Assembly (NCBI RefSeq): GCF_000499845.2 | Contig: NC_023757.2 | Location: forward strand, 4,994,118 to 5,058,117 | Reading direction: 5' to 3' | Source: Phaseolus vulgaris | Taxonomy: Eukaryota; Streptophyta; Magnoliopsida; Fabales; Fabaceae | DNA length: 64,000 nucleotides | Part shown: positions 22,640-35,638 of the stretch, piece after piece | Layout of the letters: each line of letters opens with the position of its first letter | How positions within the stretch are numbered: the first letter of the stretch is position 1 | The notes under the pieces: generated by a model | Told to the model about the DNA's origin: nothing | What the model saw: only the letters and a program-made list of their open reading frames with translations | Databases searched by the model: none | Position numbers and translations under genes: made by a program

Positions 22640-24040
22640 AACCTTATTCACATTATTTTATGTAAATCCAACAAAGTTTATATTAAACATTGTTTAAAAG
22701 ACTTATTCACATATAACGTAAGTCTAGCAAGGAAATTATTAGAAACTTCCAATTAAAAAAGTAGAATATTACAATATATTAAGTTTTGTATGATATCTGA
22801 TTTGTTACTAGTGACACTTTTATTTTTGTAATAACCTCTGATGAAAATGTTTATGTACAATTTAAACTTGTCTGTAGTGATACAGATTTTGATTTAAGGG
22901 AGTATGTTTTTTTTTTTTTTTATATATAAATTAGGTTACTTCTAAAACATTTTTTTGAAAACATTTTAGGAAAACATATAAGAGAAACTTCTTAGATTCA
23001 TTTGGAATATAATGAATTACTCTTGTATAGAAGGATATAAATCAGACTTTAAACTAAAATTTCATGAAAGTGGCATCTCTTAACGTTATGATTTCATTCC
23101 GTATAAGTTGCAAATCATTCACCATCTATAAAGTTATGAATATCATTAAAAATTTTGTTTTGTTGAAATTTTAAAGCTCAATCTCATTATAAAGTAGTAT
23201 AAAATACTTTCTCACATCATAGGAAAATAAATAAAAATTGATAGATATCAAATTTAGTGCTAACAGAATATTAATAAGTCATTTATTCTTTACCCATTTG
23301 AACATTCTTCACTTGTTTGTTTTTCATTGGCTTTCTAATATCATGTTTCTTCTTAGGAATTATAAAAGGATTTGCTAATTTTTTTCTGACTTGACATAAT
23401 CTACAAAAATTGTTTTATTCTTATGCTGTTGTTTTTCCATAGTATGCCTCAACTATGCATGTTTATACTTTTCACTTGAAGTTTTATTCTTAACTACAAC
23501 TTTATTTTCAAAGGGAATCATATGAGTTTGGTTTCTTCCTAAAGTAATGTTAGACATGAAGTTTTGCTCCGATATGGTAATATTAACGGTTGAGCTAATG
23601 AGTTTTTCTCCAATGTGATGATGATATTAGGCAATAAACTAATGTTTTTTTCTCTAACTTGATGATATTAAACTATGAGCTAATGAGTTTTTCTTCGACA
23701 TAATGATATTTTCTTTTCTAAATCCTATATCATTTTTATTATGCGGAGGCTTTAGTGCTTCTTAAGAGGATATTTAGAGATTTCTCACATAACTCTGATT
23801 GTGAGATTATCTTTCCTAAAGTAGAGTTTTATTTTTTTGGATCATTGTTATTTATTTCTAATTTTTGTTTTCCTAATTTTTCTTTTAGTAACAAGAGTTT
23901 CTTTTGTGTTTCTTCTAGCTTAGCATTTTTATCTTTTAGAGCTTGACTTAATTTTTTATTTTCTTCTTCTATTTTATTATTAGTCTTAAAGACTTCTAGA
24001 TTTTTCTTGGTTAAACTATCTAGTTTATACTGGTTCACCC
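22640..24040 (-). pseudogene. Copia gag-like relic, array unit 2 (longest copy)
   Basis: The minus strand from about 24038 encodes a coiled coil with EENKKLSQALKDKNAKLEE, then a stretch resembling SLNILLRSTKAS and a lysine-rich tail, broken by stops. Unit 2 alone keeps about 945 bp (22640-23585) further along this reading direction. In units 1 and 3 it is missing at the same breakpoint. Its spacing resembles the gag of Ty1/copia elements, but no protease or RT was found. Low certainty on family. Confidence 0.4.
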
Positions 24041-26414
24041 TTCACTTGGGCTACATCCAGTCCTCTTAAGCAACCAGCTTAAGAGTCTTTATTAACATAA
24101 GTATTCTACATCTCTTTAGGTACACAAGTATTCTCCACCTCTCCATTTAGTAAGTATTAAACACCTCTCATGGAAGCAAGTCTTAATCTCCCTCTGAGAC
24201 TAAGATCTCTTATCAAGTGAGAAAAATAATCTTGAAAAAAAAAACAAACAGTGAAAATTCACAAGGTAAACTTCACACAATGAAAGACTTACAATATAAG
24301 GCTCACTCCCCAAACTATGAGTGCTATAAATAGCATATGTGAAATATTCTCTCAGAACACTAATACAATGAAGGCTAAATCATTTGTAATGATATGTATA
24401 TCCTTGTATGCTTCGTTGTTGTGTTGTTCATCTTCAAGATCTTTATATAGTCTTTAGATGTTGGATATGGAAATCCTTGATAATGATTAATTCTTTTGCG
24501 TCTTACACATTGAATGTGATTTGATTTGTTTATCTTCTTATTCATTTGTGAACGTTGATCCATCAATGAAGTGATCTAAGGGTATCCTTTAATTTCATGC
24601 ATTGTTCATCATATTCTTGTCATCAGACGCTAAATATGGCAATACCTGCTTTGATTATATTCTTCTTGTCTTTGAGCATTTGAAATAATTTGAATTGTTT
24701 CTTTTTTATCTTCTTATGTGAATGTTAACCCTTTGAAACTCGTGACTTGAATCTTCAATCATATCTTTGCCACAAATATTTTCACGGTAATTACCTTGGA
24801 AGCTGAGTATGAAAATATTTGCTTTGTTTGTCGCGTCACATGTTTTCTCAATTTCTTTCTCTTTTGGGAAAGTTGATATAATTTATTTGACGTTCCTTGA
24901 ATCTCGCTCTCCAAAGTGTAAATTTTGCTCTTCACTTGGTCACGTACTCATTTTTCACACATCTTCTTAAATCAACTCTTTCACGTACTAACTCTTTAAC
25001 ATATCAAACACTGAAAAAGGAAAGTTATGGCTTGCGTCTTTAATGCTCGTTCTCACTTGTTCTCTTTTATGATTTCTTTCTCTTGTTATGTGCAACAACT
25101 TAAATGTTTTTAACTGTATTCTACGAATCTTGCTTTGTAATAACTTTGTTGTATCCATTTGACGCTTGAAAAGGAAATTTGTTCTTGTTCTCCTCTACGT
25201 CTTAATTGTTCATAAAGTAACATTAGGAAAAAAAAATTTATTGTCAGTGATTTAATATTTTCAATATCTCAGAGCAAATATATCACTGAATAACAATTTC
25301 TTAATATCTTGAAATATCAGATGAATTATCAATACATTTCATTCTTATATATTAATTTAAAACACATAATCAATATATTCAAGTTAATAATCCATATTAA
25401 ATCTCTTTCATTATCAGTCATAATTTCTCATGAATATATTCCACAAAACCTTTTCCAACACATATTTAAATATCAAGTAAGTATAGTTGTGTTCTTACAA
25501 AATATCTTTCATATAGATATATCAATTGAGCTCATAATGTTTTCAATATATTGGAAAACATAGTCACAAGATATATTTGTTGAAACTTGTTTGAAAATAT
25601 TATAAGATTTTAATTAAACACTGCGTTTTGATAAATATGATTTGTATAACTCAACATAATCAAAACACATTTAGAACACTTGAATAACACATGTAAAATT
25701 GAAAAGATTAAGTATAAAAACTTCATTGTCACTTGTTCGTCCAACACATGATCTTCGTCTACTACGTTCATTCGATCATCGTCTGGTATGTGTAAGACTC
25801 ATACTTTCTTGCATGCAGCGTAGCACATTTTAACAACAACGTCTTATGTATTTGCCTTTTGAGTACTTTGTGTTTAAACTTCGTCTAACATATGATTTAT
25901 ATATCATGTTGCGTCTAAGATATTCTTAAGGTTTTATTAGGTTTTTGTTATCATCAAAACATATATGAAAGTTTTTCCGAAAGGATTCGTCTTAGACTGA
26001 ATCGTCTCAATACACAAACTGTGTTCTTAAAAAGATTTAAAGGCACAAAGAAATTTCAGCAATGGTAGTGTTATCTTCGAAGCATGCCTTTTATTTAGGC
26101 TTATAACAAGTAGTCGTTGCATTCCCTTATCTAGTCGTTGAGAGGCTTTGAACTCTCTTGATTTTCTTCTTCTTCTACTACCATCTGATGAGCTTTTATA
26201 AATGCCATGACATGCAACATTAGTTTTTATTCTCTTCTTCACACAATCTCTCTAATAGTTGACAAAACTTATCTTTCTCATTAACAAAACCTTTTGCTCT
26301 AAACAATATTAAAAGTGCATATTATTCAAAAAAATAATTGACCCAAATTAAAAAATAAAAAAAAATTAAAAAGTGCTGCAAACCAATCTAAGAAAAAATT
26401 ACTTACTTTAGTGA

Positions 26415-26470
26415 TGCTTTCATTGAGAGTTGAACTAAACGGGTGCTCTAACCAACTGAGCTATGAAAGC
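26415..26470 (-). pseudogene. tRNA-Thr pseudogene, unit 2 (18-bp internal deletion)
   Basis: Same gene as the other units, but only 56 nt long. Eighteen bases are missing, covering the 3' side of the anticodon loop and stem, the variable region and the start of the T arm. The breakpoint lies at a short direct repeat, ACT. Acceptor stem and A box remain; no cloverleaf can form. Confidence 0.9.
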
Positions 26471-27984
26471 TTTTATCTTTTAATATTTTAGTGAATCTAC
26501 CGAACATTCATTTAAAGTAACACTGAGAAAATACGAAATAAATTAAAAATATATAAAAGTAAAATAAACAACGTAATCAAATTTTATTATTTGATCACAA
26601 ATACCAATTTTCTAAAATCACGGAAGAAAATAAGATAACCAAAATCATGAATAAGAAATTAAAGGAGAAACAAAATTTCAATTTAGCTAAACATGTATAA
26701 ATAAAAGTCAATGCAGCCAGAACCAACCATAAAATAAGATACAGGAAATTTAATCTGTAAAATAAAATGAAGAGATATTTTTAATTAGAGATCCAAACCA
26801 ATTAAAAGTTGATAATTAATAAGGTTTAATCTATAAATTTCTTTTATCAATTTTGAATTGAGAGTGGCAAGAAACCCACAAAATAGTCCATTTTGAAAAA
26901 AAAAATTGTAAACCTTTCTGAATATATTTTATTTACATTGGAAAAATTGCATAAGTGTTTCAATTTCAATTTAAACATGGGTTGGATTCATACTTCATAA
27001 TAAACTCTCGAAAAATAAATAAATAAATTGAGAATGTAAAAATATTACAAAGTGGACTTTAAGTCTAACTCAACCCCATAAAACCAGTGAAGTTTGCATC
27101 CATTTATAAACCATGAAATGCTCTAATCTCTAGTTGATGTGGCACGCCGAGAGTGACAACTCGTGCATGAGATAACATATTATAAGTGATCCGATAACGG
27201 CCTAATGGCAGATGACTTGATAAACTCAACAAGTATTCGCTAGGATAGGCTTTAAATGACTCTGATATTATATTACGAAGTGAACTTTAAGCCTAATTCA
27301 ACTTCATATTACGAAGTGGACTTTAAGCTTAATTCAACCTCATAAATCTGAAAGAGGATTTCCACCTATTTTGCTAAATAAGATTCTATTTTAGAAATTA
27401 AAAAAATTATTGGTATCTAAAGTAGTTTTAATTATTAATAAAATTTATAAATTGATTTCTAATTAGCTACCAAGGTTTTAACTACCATAAATCTAAAGAA
27501 TTTGATTTTTAAAACCTTTGTACCTAATTAAATATCAATATAGAAATTATTTATTGATAATAGAAAGTATCGTAGATACCGATAATATTTTTAATTTTCA
27601 CATCTAATTTAGTCAATATAGTGACTTAATATTTTGTATTTTTAAAATTAATTTCTATTCAATAATTTTTTTAATAAAAAATAATAATTAATCATCCAAA
27701 TAAAGAAATTGCCCTTAATATGCCTTAAATGGTGGAAGATGTTTGTGCCATGCATATTGTTCAATAATTCTGAAAAAAATATTAAAGAATAGTAGTTTCC
27801 ATATAATAACAAAAAAAAGTATAATTAACCCCATAATTGTCAATTGTGTGGAGTGACTCCGTCCTATCAAAATTATGAGAAAAAAGTAAAATACATTGAG
27901 ATTAACTATGAATGTATCTTGATTGTGTTGGAATTTATAGTGGAAGAAAATCAGAAAAAATATATCAAACATTGTTCAAAAACG

Positions 27985-28440
27985 GTTGAGCTAATGAGTT
28001 TTTCTCCAATGTGATGATGATATTAGGGAATAAGCTAATGTTTTTTTGCTCTAACTTGATGATATTAAACTATGAGCTAGTGAGTTTTTGCTTCGACATA
28101 ATGATATTCTTTTTCTCTAAATCCTATACCATTTTTATTATGTGGGGCTTTAGTGCTTCCTAAGAGGATATTTAGAGATTTCTGACATAACTCTGATTGT
28201 GAGATTATCTTTCCTAAAGTAGAGTTTTATTTTTCTAGATCATTTTTATTTATTTTTAATTTTTGTTTTCCTAATTTTTCTTTTATTAACAAGAGTTGCT
28301 TTTGCATTTCTTCTAGCTTAGCATTTTTATCTTTTAGAGCTTGACTTAATTTTTTTATTTTCTTCTTCTATTTTATTATTAGTCTTAGAGACTTCTAGAT
28401 TTTTATTGGTTAAACTATCTAGTTTATACTGGTTTACCCA
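27985..28440 (-). pseudogene. Copia gag-like relic, array unit 3
   Basis: Third copy of the coiled-coil-coding stretch, with frameshifts (for example an extra T in the run near 28350). Same layout and same 945-bp deletion as unit 1. Confidence 0.35.
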
Positions 28441-30794
28441 TAACTTGAGCTACATCTAGTCCTCTTAAGAAACCAACTTAAGAGTCTTTATTAACATAAG
28501 TATTCTACATCTCTTTAGGTACACAAGTATTCTCCACCTCTCCATTTAGTAAGTATTAAACACCTCTCATGGAAGCAAGTCTTAATCTCCCTCTGAGACT
28601 AAGATCTCTCACCAAGTGAGAAAAATAATCTTGAAAAAAAAAAAACAGTGAAAACTCACAAGGTAAACTTCACACAATGAAAGATTTACAATATAAGGCT
28701 CACTCCCCAAACTAAGAGTGTTATAAATAGCATATGTGAAATATTCTCTCAGAACACTAATACAATGAAGGCTAAATCATTTGTAATGATCTGTATATCC
28801 TTGTATGCTTCGTTGTTGTGTTGTTCATCTTCAAGATCTTTATATAGTCTTTAGATGTTGGATATGGAAATCCTTGATAATGATTAATTCTTTTGCGTCT
28901 TACACATTGAATGTGATTTGATTTGTTTCTCTTCTTGTTCATTTGTGAACGTTGATCCATCAATGAAGTGACCTAAGGGTATCCTTTAATTTCATGCATT
29001 GTTCATCATATTCTTGTCATCAGACGCTAAATATGGCAATATCTGCTTTGATTATATTCTTCTTGTCTTTGAGCATTTGAAATAATTTGAATTGTATCTT
29101 TTTTATCTTCTTATGTGAATGTTAACCCTTTGAAACTCGTGACTTGAATCTTCAATCATATCTTTGCCACAGATGTTTTCACGGTAATTACCTTGGAAGC
29201 TGAGTATGAAAATATTTGCTTTGTTTGTCGTGTCACATGTTTTCTCAATTTCTTTCTCTTTTGGGAAAGTTGATCTAATTTATCTGACGTTCCTTGAATC
29301 TCGCTCTCCAAAGTGTAAATTTTGCTCTTCACTTGGTCACGTACTCATTTTTCACACATCTTCTTAAATCAACTCTTTCTCGAATGTTGTACTAACTCTT
29401 TAACATATTAGACACTGAAAAAAGGAAAGTTATGGCTTGCGTCTTTAATGCTCGTTCTCACATGTTCTCTTTTATGATTTCTTTCTCTTGTTATGTGCAA
29501 CAACTTAAATGTTTTTAACTGTATTTACGAATCTTGCTTTGTAATAACTTTGTTGTATCCATTTGACGCTTGAAAAGGAAATTTGTTCTCGTTTTCCTCT
29601 GCGTCTTAATTGTTCATAAAGTAACATTAGGAAAAAAATATTTATTGTCAGTGATTTAATATTTTCAATATCTCAGAGCAAATATATCACTGAATAACAA
29701 TTTCTTAATATCTTGAAATATCAGATGAATTATCAATACATTTCATTCTTATATATTAATTTAAAACACATAATCAATATATTCAAGTTAATAATCCATA
29801 TTAAATCTCTTTCATTATCAGTCATAATTTCTCATGAATATATTCCACAAAACCTTTTCAAACACATATTTAAATCTCAAGTAAGTATAGTTGTGTTCTT
29901 ACAAAATATCTTTCATATAGATATATCAATTGAGCTCATAATGTTTTCAATATATTGGAAAACATAGTCACAAGATATATTTGTTGAAACTTGTTTGAAA
30001 ATATTATAAGATTTTAATTAAACACTGCGTTTTGATAAATATGATTTGTATAACTCAACATAATCAAAACACATTTAGAACACTTGAATAACACATGTAA
30101 AATTGAAAAGATTAAGTATGAAAACTTCTTTGTCAGTTGTTCGTTCAACACATGATCTTCGTCTACTACGTTCATTCGATCATCGTCTGGTATGTGTAAG
30201 AGTCATACTTTCTTGCATGCAGCATAGCACATTTTAACAACACCGTCTTATGTATTTGCCTTTTGAGTACTTTGTGTTTAGACTTCATCTAACATGTGAT
30301 TTATATATCATGTTGCGTCTAAGATATTCTTAAGGTTTTATTAGGTTTTTGTTATCATCAAAACATATATGAAAGTTTTTCCGGAAGGATTCGTCTTAGA
30401 CTGAATCATCTCAATACACAAACTGTGTTCTTACAAAGATTTAAGGCACACAGAAATTTCAGCAATGGTAGTGTCATCTTCGAAGCATGCCTTTTATATA
30501 GGCTTATAACAAGTAGTTGTTGCATTCCCTTATCTAGTCGTTGAGTAGCTTTGAACTCTCTTGATTTTCTTCTTCTTCTACTACCATCTGATGAGCTATT
30601 ATAAATGCCATGACATGCAACATTAGTTTTTATTCTCTTCTTCACACAATCTCTCTAATAGTTGGCAAAACTTATCTTTCTCATTAACAAAACCTTTTAC
30701 TCTAAACAATATTAAAAGTGCATATTATTCAAAAAAAATAATTGACCCAAATTAAAAAATTAAAAAGTGCTTGCAAACCAATTTAAGTAAAAAA

Positions 30795-30868
30795 TGCTTT
30801 CATTGACAGTTGAACTCAAGACCTCCCACTTACTAAACGGGTGCTCTAACCAACTGAGCTATGAAAGC
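30795..30868 (-). tRNA. tRNA-Thr(AGU), unit 3 copy with T-stem defect
   Basis: Full 74 nt, with the acceptor stem GCTTTCA/TGAAAGC intact and anticodon AGU. Two changes against unit 4: one turns a G-C pair of the anticodon stem into a G-U wobble. The other replaces the conserved C61 with G, breaking the G53-C61 pair that closes the T loop and altering the B box. A T-run follows directly (minus sense). Probably a non-functional gene or pseudogene. Confidence 0.7.
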
Positions 30869-31451
30869 TTTTATCTTTTAATATTTTAGTAAATGTACCG
30901 AACATTCATTTAAAGTAACTCTGAGAAAATACGAAATAAATAAAAAATATATAAAAGTAAAAGAAACAATGTAATCACATTTTTTTATTTGATCACAAAT
31001 ACCAATTTTCTAAAATCACGGAAGAAATAAATAAGATAACCAAAATCATGAATAAGAAATTAAAGGAGAAACAAAATTTCAATTTAGCTAAATATGTATA
31101 AATAAAAGTCAATGCAGCCAGAACCAACCATAAAATAAGATAAAGGAAATTTAATCTGTAAAATAAAATGAAGAGATATTTTTAATTAGCGATCCAAATC
31201 AATTAAAAGTTGATAATTAATAAGGTTTAATCTATAAATTTCTTTTACCAATTTCAAATTGAGAGTGGCAAGATACCCACAAAATAGTCCATTTTGAAAA
31301 AAAAATTGTAAACCTTTCTTAATATATTTTATTTATATTGAAAAAATTGCATAAATGTTTCAATTTCAATTTAAACAGGGGTTGGATGCATACTCCATAA
31401 TAAACCCTAAAAAAAATAAAAATAAATTGAGAATGTAAAAATATTACAAAT

Positions 31452-34400
31452 ATTTGTTCGCATGGACGTCGGCCGACATGCCGGGATGAGCCCGGATGTC
31501 ATCACCCATTGATTGTCAATATTCAAGGAAGCCCGCCCGATCTCTCAAAAGAAGAGGGACTTGAGCGACGAAAAACGACTCGTGGCGTAGGAGGAGGCCG
31601 ACAAGCTCCTGTCGACCGAGTTCATAAGGGAGGCCTGATACACGACATGGCTGGCCAACGTCGTCATGGTCACCAAACCAAACGGTAATTGGAGGATGTG
31701 CGTCGACTATAGAAACATCAACAGCGCATGTCCGAAGGACACTTACCCCCTCCCGAACATTGACCGACTGGTGGATGGGGCGGCCGACCACAAAATTATG
31801 AGCTTCCTGGACGCTTACTCTGGTTATAACCAGATAAGCATGCACCCGAGGGACAAGGAGAAAACGACCTTCATGACGGCCGACGCCAACTACTATTACG
31901 AGGTCATGTCGTTCAGCGTCAAGAACGTAGGGGTGACCTACCAGCGCCTCATGGACAAAATCTTCAAAGGCCTAATCGTCGGGCGGTAGAAGTGTACGTG
32001 GACAACATAGTCGTGAAGTCCGACTCATTCGATCAACATCTGAAGGACTTGGACGAGGTCTTCAAGGCCTTAAGGGGAGTCAACATGAAGCTCAACCCCG
32101 AAAAATGTACCTTCGGGGTTGAAGGAGGAAAGTTCCTAGGCTTCATGCTCACCCACCGGGGATAGAGGCCAACCCCGACAAGTGTTAGGCCATACTCAAC
32201 ATGAGAAGTCCGAACAGTGTGAAGGAGGTGCAACAGCTCCTAGGGCGGCTGACCGCCCTCTCTCGGTTCGTCCCCCGCCTGGCCGAGAGGATGAGGTCGA
32301 TGGTCCAGCTGCTCCGAAAAGGCAAAAAAATCGCTTGGGACGACCAATGCGAGGAAATCTTCAAACAATTCAACGAGTTCCTCACATCCTCGACCGTCAT
32401 CTAAAAGCCGAGACCCGACCACCCGATCCTTGTATATCTGGCAGTCTCGGAGGAAGCAGTCAGCGCTACCCTGGTACAAGAGACCGAGGGCGAAGAGCGA
32501 CCGGTGTACTTCGCCAGTCGAACCCTCCACTCGGCCGAGACCAGGTACTAGATGATAGAGAAGGTGGCCCTCGCTCTAGTCCTCACTGCAAGACGGATGC
32601 GCCCCTACTTCCAAAATCACTCCATAATTGTAAGAACCGACTACCCTATTTTTAAAATTTTGTCTAAGCCGGACCTTGCAGGGAGGATGATAGGATAGTC
32701 AGTCGAACTCTCTGAGTTCGACATACGCTACGAATCGAGGGGCGCCATCAAGTCTCAATGTCTGGCCGACTTCTCGGCCGAACTGACACCACTACCCACC
32801 CGATGTGGACGGCTTCTCAAATAAAACAGTCTGTGGAACGGGAGTCGTCCTGGAGGGGCCAGGCGACCTCTTCCTGGAACAAGCCCTCCAATTCGGATTG
32901 GACGACCAACAACCAGGCCGAGTACGAGGCCTTGCTCGCTGGGCTAAACCTAACCTACGACATGGGAGCACGCGAAGTCACATGCAAAAGCGACTCCCAA
33001 GTGATGGTCGGCCAAGTCAATGGAGAGTTCGAAGTTAAAGAGCCTATGCTGCAGCGATACTACCACGCAACCAAAAACAACATCGCCCGCTTCAGCAAAG
33101 CACCCTTGGAACACATACCAAGGGAGGACAACAAAAGGGCCGACATCCTGTCCAAGCTTTCGGTCACCAAGAAGAAGAGCCACCAGAGGTCAGTCATACA
33201 AATATGGCTGAGACACCCAAGTGTGACTGAGGCCGAGGTCGAGTGTCTGGCTATAGAAGAGGTCGAGGCTGAGGCCGACAACTGGATGACACCCGTCATT
33301 CCGTACCTAACGGCCGGCACGTGCAAGGCCGACCAAGAAAAGGCAATGAAGCAACAATGCGCCCGGTACACCATGATCAACGAAGATTTGTACCAGAGAG
33401 GTTACTTGACCCCCCTGCTAAAATGCATCACCAACAAACGGGCCGAGTACATTATGGCCGAGATCCATGAGGGGATCTGCAGAAATCACGCCGGGGGCGA
33501 GGACGATGGCCGCCAAGGTCTTAAGGGCCGGTTACTACTGGCAGACCATACAGGGCGACTGTGCCGAATACGTGAAGAAATGCGCCAAGTGCCAAGAGTT
33601 CGACCCCCTCCACCGCATCAGGCCGGAAGAGCTGCACAACATCATCTCTCCATGGTCGTTCTCCATTTGGGGGATGGACATCATCGGCCCCTTCTCCCCA
33701 GGGAAAGGGCAGACTAAGTTCCTCCTGGTGGGAGTTGACTACTTCACCAAGTGGATTGAGGCCGAACCCCTTGTCTCCATCTCGGCAAAAAACATGCAAA
33801 ACTTCGTATGGAAGAGCATTGTCTGTCGATTCGGCGTCCCGCACAGACAACGGCCGACAGTTCATTGACCGAGGCCTACAGTCCTTCTACGACGACCTGG
33901 GCATCAAGTCCATCACGACCTCGGTAGAACACCTTCAAACCAATGGACAGGCCGAGGCCGCCAACAAGGTCATACTTAACGAGCTGAAAAAGTGGTTAGG
34001 CAAGGCAAAAGGCCGATGGATCGAGGAACTGATCGAGGTACTCTGGGCGTACAGGTGTACCCCCTAGACTACCACACAGGAGACACCCTACAACCTGACA
34101 TACGGGACCGAGACCATGATCCCGGTGGAGGTGGTCGAACCCACCATACGACGACAGATGTTCGACCTCAACCTAAACGGGGAGAGCCTAGCGGTCAACC
34201 TCGACTTGGTAAGTGAGTTTCGTGACCAAAGCAGAATGCAGGAGGCCACCTGCAAAATCCGGGCGTCCAGACGGTACAACACAAGGGTCCGGCCGAGGAG
34301 TTTCCAGAAGGGCGACCTTGTCTGGAGAATGCGCAGCGATGCGAGAAAGAATGAATGGAAATTTTCGTCGAACTGGGAGGGGCCTTTCCGAGTCCGAGAA

Positions 34401-34494
34401 GTCGCACAAGGGGGAGCTTACCATTTAGAATGACTTTCAGGCAAAATTGTACCGAGGACGTGGAATGCCACGCACCTCAAGTTCTATTACAGCT
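31452..34494 (+). pseudogene. Tat-lineage pol (RT, dual RNase H, integrase), disrupted
   Basis: Read across frames: LFAWTSADMPGM at the start, then the RT core with CVDYRNINSACPKDTYPLPN and FLDAYSGYNQI. The catalytic box near 31995 reads YVDN, not YVDD. RNase H 1 lies at about 32420-32690 (PVYFASRTLHSAETRY). The second, plant-type RNase H (NNQAEYEALLAGL, SDSQVMVGQVNGEFE, HIPREDNKRADILSKL) lies at 32800-33180. Integrase follows: HHCC finger halves EIHEGICRNHAG and CAEYVKKCAKC, D in WGMDIIGPF, D in TDNGRQF, E in NGQAEAANKVI, and a GPF-type C-terminal domain near 34370. Stops occur near 31595, 31638 and 34431; frameshifts near 31986, 33500 and 33850. Confidence 0.88.
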
Positions 34495-34628
34495 AAAGTC
34501 AATAAAATTACGCACTTTTTCCTCACCCAACCAGGGAGGTTTTAACGAGGCGTTCTCACCAAAGTGTTGGCACTATTCTTCTGCAACTTCTCGGCTCGGC
34601 ATACCCTGCCGAGACTGACCACCCAGAC

Positions 34629-35080
34629 TTGCTCGATTAACATCACAAGTACCGGCCGACCGCCACCCACAATTGCTCGATTACCAAAGCAAGTAATGGC
34701 CGACCGCCAACCACACTTGCTCGAGTAACATCGCAAGTAATGGTCGGCCGCCACCCACACTTGCTCGATTAACATCGCAAGTACCGGCCGACCGCCACCC
34801 ACACTTGCTCAATTACCATCGCAAGTAATTGCCGACCACCAATCACACTTGATCGATTACCATCGCAAGTAATAGTCGACCGCCAACCATTAATGAAAAC
34901 CGACCGCCATCACACTTGCTCGATTACCATCGCAAGTATTGGCCGACCACACTTGCTCGATTAACATCGCAAGTATTGGCCGACCGCCAACCAAACTTGC
35001 TCGATTACCATCGCAAGTATTGGCCGACCGCCAATCACACTTGCTCGATTAACATCGCAAATAATGGTCGATCGCCCAGT
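34629..35080. repeat. 44-bp minisatellite in the Tat 3' region
   Basis: About ten tandem copies of a 44-bp unit, each containing CTTGCTCGATTA, CATCGCAAGTA and GGCCGACCGCCA with scattered substitutions. One or two units are shortened near 34890 and 34950. Confidence 0.85.
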
Positions 35081-35099
35081 CTTATTCAACTAAGAATCA

Positions 35100-35560
35100 C
35101 AATTAAATGGCCGACCGATCATTTCTTACTTGCTCGATTTAACAATCGCAATTCATGACCGAACGCCCAAATTATACTTGCTTGATTTAACAATCGCAAT
35201 TCATGGCCGAACACCCAAATTATACTTGCTTGATTTAACAATCGCAATTTATGGCCAAACGCTCAAATTATACTTGCTCGATTTAACAATCGCAATTAAA
35301 TGGCCGAACGCTCAGGTATACTCATTAACATCACAGTCAATGTGGCCGACCGCCTGATTCAACTAAGAATCACAATTAAATGGCCGACCGATCATTTCTT
35401 ACTTGCTCGATTTACCAATCGCAATTCATGGCCGAACGCCCAAATCATACTTGCTCGATTTACATTGCAATTAAATGGCCGAACGCCCAGGTATACTCAT
35501 TAACATCACAGTCAATGTGGCCGACCGCCTGATTCAATTAAAGACCGACTCGTTAAACTT
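35100..35560. repeat. 48-bp minisatellite and higher-order repeat in the Tat 3' region
   Basis: A related 48-bp unit (ATGGCCGAACGCCCAAAT, TACTTGCTTGATTTAACAA) repeats at 35149, 35197 and onwards. Longer blocks recur as well. One with ATTCAACTAAGAATCACAAT appears near 35087 and 35357. One with GTCAATGTGGCCGACCGCCT appears near 35335 and 35510. Confidence 0.8.
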
Positions 35561-35638
35561 GTAATTTTTTATGCAAAACAAAGTCATTATGAAAAAAGGA
35601 GTAAGGCGATATATTAAAATGCGGAAAGGGGTGATACA

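Noticed and set aside
26027..26242. Arg/Lys-rich minus-strand ORF (SDGSRRRRKSREF) in the array units
   Set aside because: Short, present only as duplicated copies, no supporting start context or homology recognised; it could be a scrap of the gag-like relic.
34542..35503. ORFs with internal peptide repeats (for example LDLTIAIHGRTPKLY)
   Set aside because: Created by the 44- and 48-bp minisatellites of the Tat element, whose unit lengths allow some open frames; not a repeat protein.
34620..35560. CRISPR-like array of regular repeats
   Set aside because: Repeat units are contiguous with no unique spacers, in a eukaryotic retrotransposon; a minisatellite.
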